From positions 1 to 64,000 of the forward strand of contig JAPORT010000031.1 in assembly GCA_026710085.1 (NCBI GenBank): a stretch of 64,000 nt of DNA. Reading direction: 5' to 3'. Position numbers and translations under genes: made by a program. Positions 25,673 through 34,435 of this stretch are shown here, in pieces. This DNA is from Flavobacteriaceae bacterium (GTDB lineage Bacteria > Bacteroidota > Bacteroidia > Flavobacteriales > Flavobacteriaceae). How positions within the stretch are numbered: position 1 is the first letter of the stretch; each line of letters opens with the position of its first letter. Below the pieces are notes generated by a model that was not told where the DNA came from, searched no databases, and worked only from the letters and a program-made list of their open reading frames with translations.

Positions 25673-27571
25673 TCATCCAAATGGTATCTTATTGATTACT
25701 ACCGAATCTTTAGAATCTTTATTAATCAATAAATCTGAGTTGGTCAGTTCTTCTATGCGAAATCTCAAGTATATCTGTATTGATGAATTTCATGCATTTA
25801 TTGGTAATGAACGAGGACAACAGATGCTTTCACTGCTGAGCCGATTAGAACATTTAATCGGTAGAACCAGTGACCCCATTCCACGAATTGCACTCAGCGC
25901 CACATTTGGAGATGATATAGAAGCCATCCATAGCTAAGGCCCGATGAAACTTTTCCATATCTACACATTCAAGGCGAAGAAAGTGATCAAATCACCCATC
26001 TTTCACTCAAGGGTTTTATTGATTCATTTCATTCCGATACAGCGGATGAACGATTCGATCTAACGGATGTAGACGATATTGTCTCTGAATTATATGGTTC
26101 TTGTATTGGTGCCAACAATTTAATTTTTCCTAATTCCAGAAAAAATGTAGAAAAAATGACGGCCATGCTCGCTGATTACAAAAATCAAAAACATCCAATG
26201 GCTCCAAATGAATTTTTCACACATCATGGATCGCTTGCCAAAGATTTACGAGAATCGCTTGAAAAGCGATTAAAAGATCCCTATGGGCCTCCAACAACGG
26301 CTCTATGCACCACAACTCTAGAATTAGGCATTGATATTGGAAAAGTCGATAAAGTATTTCAAGTTCTTCAACCTCCCAACTCCGTTTCAAGTTTGAGACA
26401 GCGTTATGGACGTTCGGGACGAAGACAATCAAAATCTGACAAAAAAGGCTCCGATTTACGCATGTTCATTCTTGAAAAAGAATTAACTATTCGAAGTGGT
26501 CTACTCAACGCATTAAGACCCAACTTCATCCAGTCTTTGGCGATGTTGAAACTGATTGTTTGTGATCGTTGGTATGAACCACCCGAAGAATCCAATAAAT
26601 ACTTTTCAACGTTCATTCATCAAATTTTAGCCGTGATCGCACAATGGGGCAGTGTCCGAACAGACCATCTCTTTCAACTACTTTGTCATTTAGGACCCTT
26701 TAAAAAAGTCGACACCACTCATTTCAAAGAAATACTTGTTCATTTAAAAACAAAAGAACTGATTGAACAACTCAAGTCTGGAGAAATCACGCTTGGGTTC
26801 AAGGGCAATCGTATCGTTGAACATTATGATTTTTTTACTGTATTTACCACCCCCGTTGAATATAGAATCGTTACTGAAAAAAGTGTTTTGGGAACCGTAC
26901 CCATTGGCTTTACCTTCATTGAAGGACAGAACATGATTTTTGCTGGGAAATATTGGCGCTTTGAATCGATTGATACAGAAAAAAAGGTGATTACTGTATC
27001 CCCAATCAAAGGGGGAAAAGCCCCTTCGTTTTTTGGTGATGGCATGATGATGCACCATCGAATTGCACAAGAAATGTATCAGCTTTATCAATCCGGAACA
27101 TTTCCAAAGATTGAAAATGAGAGATTTCGTTTCCACATTGAAGGAAAAACAATGCAATTATTTGAAGAAGCGGTTAAAAATTTCAGAACCCTCAAATTAA
27201 ACTTAGACAGCATCATTCAAGTAGGGGAACATTGTTATTTATTTACTTGGATGGGAACCAAAGTGACCGATACTTTGGTTTTGTTGCTTCAAAGAGGCGG
27301 ATTTGATGCCTTGAGATTTTCTGATTTTTCTGTTGAAATCATCGATGCTTCAAGAAAAAAAATCAAAGATTATTTATACAATACCCTATTAAACGACACC
27401 TTTTCTACTGAATTTGAATTAGCAAGTATGCTCCCCCGAAAACAATTAGAAAAGGAAAAATACGATAGGTTCTTGCCTGATTCACTACTCTATTTGTCAC
27501 ACGGTAGCCGTGCTTTTGATTTAGAAAGATTGAAGGACTGGGTTGCAGAATATTTCAGTTTGCATATTTAG
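25623..27571 (+). pseudogene. DEAD/DEAH (Lhr-like) helicase, Shango SngC-like, N-terminally truncated
   Basis: The part that remains begins at motif Ib (GILLITTESLESLL), followed by the Walker B box ICIDEFHAF, then LSATFGD (motif III). A frameshift near 25930 moves the code into a new frame (PDETFPYLHIQGEESDQ), which continues as the intact 471-codon frame 26156-27571. That frame holds NLIFPNSRKNVEKM, the motif V CTTTLELGIDIGKVD and motif VI RYGRSGRR. Walker A is missing because of the deletion that joins it to TerB-N. The long C-terminal accessory region is unbroken. In Shango the helicase is the third gene after SngA and SngB. The locus cannot make an active ATPase as read. Confidence 0.75.
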
Positions 27572-27881
27572 CATACATTATCAAATGACGGAGATCCTAT
27601 ACCAAAGGGACAAAGGACATCGTCCATTTTATCATTTTGCCGATAAAATGCATTTTGATTCATTAAGGATTTTTATCAACCCTTTTATTTCGAAATAAAC
27701 CATCGATGAAGTTTGTTTGTTTTCTACAGAATAAGACACTATCGATGATTGATTTTTTGAGGTTTTTTAGGGACAATTTTTCGGATTGGAGTGATTCCAT
27801 ATCATCGATCATCAACATCCATCATAACACCGATTGGAAGGGATGGATTGACTGATAATTGAATCGATGGGTATTTTTTAA
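27572..27881. other. 310-bp convergent intergenic region
   Basis: The sequence between the convergent helicase and ATPase genes has no coding frame of note. It is AT-rich with short inverted repeats built on ATCGATGATTGAT. No clear terminator with a T-run could be supported. Confidence 0.35.
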
Positions 27882-29009
27882 TTATTTCATTAAATGTTTT
27901 GGCGTGAAATTTTCAATCAACCAAGTTTGCATGGATGGAACTGAAACGGCGTGTTTTTTATTGTTTTGTTGATGAATCACTCCGTAATGTAAAGCCGTAT
28001 TGAAAACCTGTTCTCCTTGCTTTGTTCCTAAATGCTGTTTTAAATGCTGGGTCAAATCTTCTTGAGTAAATTCTTTAGGATGATTATTTAGAAGTAAAAA
28101 CGAAACAATGGTTTCACATTCTTGAATGGATAATCGACGAGTACGACGACGATAATATTGTTGTCTTGATTCGAATCCCTTGTCTAAAACAACAGAAAGG
28201 CCTTCATTATTGAGTTTGGTTCCATGTTCTTGGATGTGTTTTTCAACTTGAAGTCCATAAGCTGTGATATGAACGGGCCATTGATGGGTGTGCTGACTGA
28301 TTTCAGAAATCCAATGATTTAAGTTCGACTCATCAGGACTGATGTTCGCTTTTTGAACTATCCAATCATATAAAATGTTTCGTTCTGATACCCGATCAAT
28401 TTGAGTGAGATGAATAACAGATTCTGATGAAAAACGGGATATATCATACTCCTCTAAGATATCTTGTGTCCGCCCTAATCCATTCATTAAAAAAATAATC
28501 GGGCTTTTCGGAGTACCTCGCTGGTTATGTAATTGGTCTAATACGTTTCGTAAAATCAGCTTCTCTTGAGACGTTATGTCTTGATGGCCTAACATTTGCG
28601 CTTCATCGAATCCAATAATCGTTGGTTTATGAACAGCGTTTAAAGTTTTAACGATAGTATGGTAGTCAAAATTCCATTCGGCTTTCAATCCTATTTTATC
28701 AACTTGAAGCGGTAAGGTTATTTTTCGTTTTTGCCATATTTTCCATAAGGGCTCTCGTCCTAATCGTTTTCGAAATTCTTTCAAATCAAGTAAGGTGGGA
28801 ACATCCACACGAACCAAACGCCATCCCTTTTTCTGGGCTAATTCATAACATTTCTCAGCCAAGCTAGTTTTCCCTGCTCCTGGTGCTCCTTGTATTAAAA
28901 ATGAAGTGCGAGAGTGGTCTTTTTCGACGTGATTCAAAAAGAATTCAAACTGCTTTAATTCTTCCTTTCGACCATGAAAAATAGGGTTTAATCCTCGATT
29001 CAAAGCCAT
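27882..29009 (-). CDS. stand-alone AAA/P-loop ATPase with C-terminal winged-helix region
   Basis: This 375-residue protein begins with the Orc1/Cdc6-like or STAND-like pattern NPIFHGRKEELKQFE, followed by Walker A IQGAPGAGKTSLAEKCYE (about residues 39-56) and Walker B PTIIGFDEAQML (about 130). The C-terminal 100 residues look like winged helices (ECETIVSFLLLNNHPKEFTQ). It is soluble, with no effector domain recognised. It lies beside a broken TerB-N/helicase locus that lacks its ATPase, so it could be a displaced SngB-like partner, but the opposite strand and lack of a diagnostic motif leave this open. A 76-codon frame lies ten bases upstream. Confidence 0.75.
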   Translation of the reverse strand: MALNRGLNPIFHGRKEELKQFEFFLNHVEKDHSRTSFLIQGAPGAGKTSLAEKCYELAQKKGWRLVRVDVPTLLDLKEFRKRLGREPLWKIWQKRKITLPLQVDKIGLKAEWNFDYHTIVKTLNAVHKPTIIGFDEAQMLGHQDITSQEKLILRNVLDQLHNQRGTPKSPIIFLMNGLGRTQDILEEYDISRFSSESVIHLTQIDRVSERNILYDWIVQKANISPDESNLNHWISEISQHTHQWPVHITAYGLQVEKHIQEHGTKLNNEGLSVVLDKGFESRQQYYRRRTRRLSIQECETIVSFLLLNNHPKEFTQEDLTQHLKQHLGTKQGEQVFNTALHYGVIHQQNNKKHAVSVPSMQTWLIENFTPKHLMK

Positions 29010-29019
29010 GTGATCGTTT

Positions 29020-29250
29020 TCATGCTTGATTGATTTTTCTACGATTCAACTCTTCCATTTGAAACCCTGATTGTTTTATGATGGAGTTTATTCGAATACC
29101 AGAAGATACTTCATTCATCATTTTTTTGGGTTTGCTGTTTTTTTTGGTTAATCCAGATATTTCAAAAGACATTTTTCTAATTCCCTTTTTTGTTGGATGA
29201 TAGGATAATTGAGATATTTGGACATTTTTCATTTGAATGTAACGATCCAT
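29020..29250 (-). CDS. small hypothetical basic protein upstream of the ATPase
   Basis: This is a 76-residue frame rich in Lys, Ser and Asn (MSFEISGLTKKNSKPKKMMN) with no recognisable family. Its stop is ten bases before the ATPase start, which would suit a two-gene operon. There is no signal peptide or membrane segment. An internal ATG at codon 27 is an alternative start. It may be only a chance frame. Confidence 0.3.
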   Translation of the reverse strand: MDRYIQMKNVQISQLSYHPTKKGIRKMSFEISGLTKKNSKPKKMMNEVSSGIRINSIIKQSGFQMEELNRRKINQA

Positions 29251-29854
29251 CTACTGATTGAACTTTTTGAGCATTCGATTTTGGTTTTATCCACAAGAGG
29301 GTTTGAATGAACAAAGTAAAATTAGTCATTAATTAGTTGCTCCTTACTTGACTGATATTTTGAACATTTCATACGGTTGTTTTTGAGTTTCTCACTCAAC
29401 TATTTTTCGGCTTTTTCTTCGGTGTTGCATGACTTGAATACTTTCATCAAGTTCATACTAATCTAGTTTCAACAGTTTTTAATTCACTAAAAATGAACGA
29501 CATATAATCTTCAGAGTTTAATTATTCTTTGAAATTCCCTATTCTCCAAAAGTTTGTTAAGCCATATTTAAATCTTAAAATTAATGAAACATAAAGCGGA
29601 ATCGCACATATAGACTAAAATTCAAGTACAAGGCAGCTTAAACAAACCCTATTAATGAAAGAAGCAAACGCGTTTTTGCCAAAAACTTAGACAAAAAAGA
29701 CATAATAGATGGCATGATCTAGTGAAAAATCGCTTATTGAAAATCACGTAATCACAAGCCAGAACCATTGAAGTCAAGAATTTTATTCCAAGGAGCTTTT
29801 TGGATATCAATATTGAAAGAGTCTAGTTACATCAAAGTTTTAAAAAAGCCCCTA
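29251..29854. other. 604-bp region without a gene
   Basis: The sequence is AT-rich with every frame interrupted. No transposase, tRNA or repeat pattern is recognised. It presumably holds the promoter for the small ORF and ATPase to its left and the 3' untranslated end of the type III restriction operon to its right. Confidence 0.4.
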
Positions 29855-32488
29855 TTAATTTGAATTAATTGAAAATAGCTTTTCAATTTCTTTATGGAAA
29901 TCACCTTTATTCTTCTCATTAAAAAAGGGGAGCCCCAAAAGTTTAAAATCTTTATTCTCAAAAACAAAATTCAATTGATACTCATGCTCTAATTCTCTTA
30001 AAAACCTTTCTTTGATTTCGCTATCCTTACTAGTTATGAGGTGTTCCCCTTTAGGTTCTATGAAAATTTGGTAGTATAATGATTTACCTGTTTTTTCTTC
30101 TTTCAAGAAGAGTACAAAATCTGGTTCGAAAGCTTTTCCTTCCTTGAATGTGAATACTTTAAAATGTCTTTCATTTCGAATCAAATAAAAATCGTATCCA
30201 TCGTTTAAATGGGTATCCTTTAAATGTTTAACATATTTCACCAAAAACTTTTCTTCTGATGTCCCATAATTTTCATTAAAAGCATACCAATCTTCATTTG
30301 ATAAATCTAGTTGTAATTTCTGATTTTTAGAGTTTCTCTGCTCGACTCCATATTCTTTGTTGCGATGATTGTCAATTGAAAAATTTAATATCTTCCCGTT
30401 TTCATCTTGACCAAAAACTTCTGAGATGAGCTTCGGTTTGAATTCTCTAGTTCCATTAAACTCATAATCTTCCTTTTTTATTAGTACGGAAATTTCATCT
30501 AAAGCTGATATTAAAGCTTCTAATGTCATCTCAGCGCTAGGATTCTGAACTTGATTTGATGTTCCAATTAATTCAATTTTTATATCTTTCAAGTAATTCG
30601 AATCCCCAATAAATTCAGTCATTGAATTCAAGTTTGGAAAAAGGTTTTTCAGATTTTGAAATTTATAAAATGGCAATTTGTTGAGTGCTTTTCGAATGAT
30701 AGGTTCGAAAAATTCATTTAGTTTATAAATCCGATTATCCAAATTTAAAGATCTATATGTCGGAGAAACTAACTTTTCAGTGTGAGAATGTGAAGTATAA
30801 AACTTTTTCTTATATACTCTATCAATGATTGCTTTGTCAATCCCCAAAACATCATTTCTATCGTTTTTTATTCTTTCATTTATAAAAACAAATTCATTTT
30901 TATAAAAATCAGTTTCTTTAAAACTTTCTTTGAGAATTAATTTCTTTTGAATAGTTTTTGGCGCTTTAATTCCGATATCAACGAGTGCTTTTTCTAATTC
31001 GTAGATGTATCGAGGGTTATGTGTGGAATGGTAAAATAACTCCTCACAAATTCTTAAATTATTGTTTAAATCGCTGTCATACTTTCTTTGATAAAGTGGA
31101 TCTTCAGGTAAAAGTCGAAAAGGACAATACCTTGCACCACGACCGATTAATTGAGCTTCAGACATCGTAGTTTTACCTATTCCATCCTTTGAAGCGTCTC
31201 TAGTGTCATATAATCTGACAATATCAAACAAGTTAAGAACATCCCAACCCTCATTGAGTTTGTCAACGGCAAAAACAGCTCTGTATAAATTCTTTTTATC
31301 CTCTAGACTATTAACAATTAACTGCTTTTGTTCGCTATCATTCTTACTGTTCACAATCACACATTTTTCCTCGCTAAAGTCTTCTCTCAATTCCAACAGT
31401 AGATTTTGAAGATTAATGTTATGAAAGTCAAAGTATTGAAACATTTGTTTTAACACTTGATTCGAAGTTTTACTCTTAATATTTTTTAAAGCTTCAAAGG
31501 TTAAGCTTCCAATTCCATTTTGAAATTCTTCAAAAAAATCTTTGCTACTTTCTATTGTTTTGGACTTAAACAAGATGACTGGCTTGACGAACAATCCATT
31601 TTCGGCAAAAACTTTCATTCGATATTGACTTAACAAAATCGCTTGTAAAGCTCGATCAAAAGGCTTCATATCTGCTTGAAGTACTTTGACTTCTTTTGAA
31701 TATTTATCTTCTCGGAATTTGATTAAAGGATAATTAAAAAGTAGTTTATCCCTATATTTTTCCTCTATTTCTCTATTTGTCAAGTCAGCAGTAGCGGTGA
31801 ATTCCAATAAATAATTATTTGGATTTGAATCAAAAATTCGATGAACCGTTTGTTCCCAACTTTTAATAATTTTTTGATTAGACTTTACACGTCTTCCGCT
31901 TTTCGTATCGGCATTAATATGATGTGCTTCATCTGAAATCAACACTACCTTCAAATTATCAAAATCTTCGTAGGTTAAACTATTTTCTTTGGGTGAATTG
32001 AGATTGATATGAAGTCCTTGGATGGTAGTGAATACAATATTTACATCTTCATTGTTTGAACCTTCAAAATTTAAAACTTCATGAATCCCAATCTTTTGAT
32101 CTCTTACAGTGATCGTTTCATTGAATAGGTATTTTGAAGATTGGTCATTCAAAAAATTATCTCTTGTTTTGTCAATAATTGAAGTGCTATTAACAAAGTA
32201 AATGAAGTTTCTGTATCCCTTTTCATACATATGCAACATGATACCTGCCATAATGAGTGTTTTACCACTCCCTGTAGCCATTTGAAATAATAAGCGTCGG
32301 TGGTATTTTTCATTTGGATTATTGCCTTGACTCCAATCAAATCTTTTAAAAGCTTCTTCTTGATAGGGACGTAATTGAAATTTTGGATTTAAATTATTTC
32401 GGATGATATCCTTGACTTCATGAGGATAATAACCAGCATTAAAAATCCCTGAGACTGAATCTTCTAAACTTTGTCTATTCATCACCAT
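29855..32488 (-). CDS. res: type III restriction endonuclease, Res subunit
   Basis: This 877-residue SF2 helicase-nuclease has Walker A LLFQMATGSGKTLIMAGI near residue 65, a DEAHHINAD box, motif III FTATADLT, and motif VI QLIGRGARYCPF. A C-terminal PD-(D/E)xK nuclease is formed by FEPDFVLFL and then IFIEPKGEH near 840. In type III systems Res works only in complex with Mod, using ATP to communicate between two inversely oriented sites before cutting. Its start overlaps the modA stop by 14 bases, placing it last in the operon modB-modA-res. The frame is intact, so the operon could be switched on by restoring a mod frame. Confidence 0.93.
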   Translation of the reverse strand: MVMNRQSLEDSVSGIFNAGYYPHEVKDIIRNNLNPKFQLRPYQEEAFKRFDWSQGNNPNEKYHRRLLFQMATGSGKTLIMAGIMLHMYEKGYRNFIYFVNSTSIIDKTRDNFLNDQSSKYLFNETITVRDQKIGIHEVLNFEGSNNEDVNIVFTTIQGLHINLNSPKENSLTYEDFDNLKVVLISDEAHHINADTKSGRRVKSNQKIIKSWEQTVHRIFDSNPNNYLLEFTATADLTNREIEEKYRDKLLFNYPLIKFREDKYSKEVKVLQADMKPFDRALQAILLSQYRMKVFAENGLFVKPVILFKSKTIESSKDFFEEFQNGIGSLTFEALKNIKSKTSNQVLKQMFQYFDFHNINLQNLLLELREDFSEEKCVIVNSKNDSEQKQLIVNSLEDKKNLYRAVFAVDKLNEGWDVLNLFDIVRLYDTRDASKDGIGKTTMSEAQLIGRGARYCPFRLLPEDPLYQRKYDSDLNNNLRICEELFYHSTHNPRYIYELEKALVDIGIKAPKTIQKKLILKESFKETDFYKNEFVFINERIKNDRNDVLGIDKAIIDRVYKKKFYTSHSHTEKLVSPTYRSLNLDNRIYKLNEFFEPIIRKALNKLPFYKFQNLKNLFPNLNSMTEFIGDSNYLKDIKIELIGTSNQVQNPSAEMTLEALISALDEISVLIKKEDYEFNGTREFKPKLISEVFGQDENGKILNFSIDNHRNKEYGVEQRNSKNQKLQLDLSNEDWYAFNENYGTSEEKFLVKYVKHLKDTHLNDGYDFYLIRNERHFKVFTFKEGKAFEPDFVLFLKEEKTGKSLYYQIFIEPKGEHLITSKDSEIKERFLRELEHEYQLNFVFENKDFKLLGLPFFNEKNKGDFHKEIEKLFSINSN

Positions 32489-34383
32489 AAAATTGACTTG
32501 TTAGAGACTTATCCTCTGAATGAATCTCAAAATCCTTGTTTTCAAGTTCTGAATATGGGATATAGATCATGTTTTTATCTAAAACATTTAAGAGTATTTT
32601 CTTTTTATCGTTTATATGTAATTTTTTGAATTCATCATCAGAAGTTTTGTCAAAATCAATCCTATAGTTTACGTGTGCATTATTTTTTAGATTATTCCAT
32701 AATTTCAATACTTCTGAATCATTGTTCTCCCTTAGATTTTCTACAATGAATTTAGCAGTTGATGATAGTTCGCAGAAGATAAAGCTTCCGTTTGCTTGAA
32801 GGATTTTAGATAAAATATCTATAGAGACTTCAATATGGTCTTCTAGTTGTTCAACAAGAATGAATTTTCTTTTCCCATTATCTTCTTCATTTAACTTTAA
32901 AACAGCATGTCCGGTTGTTCCACTACCTGAGAAAAAATCCATTACCAAATCATCTTTCCCACTCATTATTTTCAAAACATCAATAATTGTAAACAGAGAT
33001 TTTGGATAGCTAAAATGTTTGTTGGTATATTTCTCAACTAATCGTTTACCGTGATGATTCGAATTATATTTTTTATCATTCCAGACTGTTGTTATCATTT
33101 TGCCTTTTTCAATTCTATATTTTCTTAATATCTCTATTCTACCATTGTTTTCGCTTACTACCAAATCATCTAGATTTAATTTTTTTGAATCTTTAACATA
33201 TATCCAAGTTCGCTCTTGTCCATTTTGCGTGATTGGATAAATCTTTTTAAAATTAGTTTTAGGAGTAAAGGAAATTTGATTTGTTTCAATATTTGCATAT
33301 ATCGGATACCACGCTTTTGGTTTATTTGTTCTTAGATTCGAATCCCCTCCCCCCAATCTAATGAAAGGCTCAAGTTTATATCTACCAACTGAGTCTTTTA
33401 AATTGAATTTTTTTTCATCCTCTTGAGACAGAATAACTTTGTTGAATTTTGCATATTCGTTGTTTTTAGCATAGACAATCATATAATCATTTGTTGGGGT
33501 GAAGAATTTTCCATGTTGTCTCCCCATCGGGTTATTCACAATAGTAATTATTCCAACTCTATTCTCTCTTTTGAATATTTCATCTGCAAGTGTAGTCAAA
33601 TATGATAATTCATAGTGGTCAATTGCTATGGCTATTAAGCCATCTTCTTTTAGAAATTCTTTGGCTATCGTTAGACGATTCTTCATAAATGTTAGCCATG
33701 TGGAGTGATTAAATCTATTGTTGTAAGTAAAAATATTTGCATCTCCACCTGTATTGTATGGTGGGTCGATGTAAATTAATTTAACTTTTCCTCTGTAGAT
33801 ATTTTTGAGACAGTGCAAAGCAATAAGGTTATTTCCTTTGATGATTAGATTTTCATTGAGCGTACCATCTTCGTTTTTGGATAATTCAGACACTTTGTGT
33901 TCTCCATCTTGATCATATCGCTTCCAATTTGTCAGAACTTTTGGTTCAAACAACCGATCAATTTCATCGCTTGCTAGCGTTTCATTTAAAAACACTTCGT
34001 TTCGCTTTTGATCTTCTTTGGTTTGTCCACCAACAAGAACACAATCTTTATATGGAAAATCTAAAACGACTTCATTGGCTTCTGTTAAATATTTTCTATT
34101 AGCGGTGAGTCCAATTTTATTTTTAAATGATGTGTAACTATCCGGAAGGAACTGTTTGTTGGTGACAAAATTTTGAAATTTAATTTTGTCAAATACAATT
34201 ACCCCCCCCCTGGATTTTTGTGAAGAACTTGTCTCTTAAACGTTCATCATTATGCAATAATCCAATAAGTTCTACGTCAAGTTTTAAAGCATCCTCTACT
34301 ATTCTATTTTTCAGAAGCTCTCCATCGGAATGGTATTGGTCAACTTGGAGAAGAATGGATTTGAAATGTTCAATGAAATTCAT
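32475..34383 (-). CDS. mod: type III DNA adenine methyltransferase Mod, copy A, phase-variable (OFF as read)
   Basis: Translation from ATG 34383 gives an N-terminal module of about 60 residues, then enters a run of nine G (34210-34202) and stops soon after (GGGNCI, TGA at 34189). With eight or eleven G the frame continues without interruption (VIVFDKIKFQNFV) into the large frame and gives about 635 residues, a normal Mod length. The large part has beta-class order: IYIDPPYNTGGDAN (motif IV), a central target-recognition region, then VMDFFSGSGTTGHAVLK (motif I). The usual annotated start (GTG 33995) would amputate the N-terminus. Target specificity cannot be read; the central region differs from copy B. 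Res overlaps its end. Confidence 0.88.
33784..34362 (-). repeat. direct repeat, mod 5' module, copy A
   Basis: About 579 bp are almost identical to 35706-36284 (offset exactly 1922 bp). The repeat covers the shared Mod N-terminal coding region, including the G9 tract. The part upstream of about 33940 has only scattered differences, and the stretch from about 33940 to 34362 appears identical. Confidence 0.9.
34202..34210 (-). repeat. nine-G coding tract in modA (phase-variation switch)
   Basis: An uninterrupted run of nine G on the coding strand (nine C on the given strand) joins two mod reading frames. At G9 the N-terminal frame hits TGA within five codons, at G10 it hits TAA immediately, and at G8 or G11 it opens into full-length Mod. 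Confidence 0.85.
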
Positions 34384-34435
34384 AGTTTTTTAATTTTATT
34401 GGTTATACATGTATATCTGAATTTTTTAAAAAACT

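Noticed and set aside
26744..27157. 137-codon minus-strand frame in the helicase region
   Set aside because: It is antisense to the open, motif-bearing helicase frame and shows no family features.
32475..33995. Mod protein starting at GTG 33995 as a complete gene
   Set aside because: The coding sequence continues open upstream to the G9 tract and into a conserved N-terminal module, so this start would be an artefact of the OFF state.
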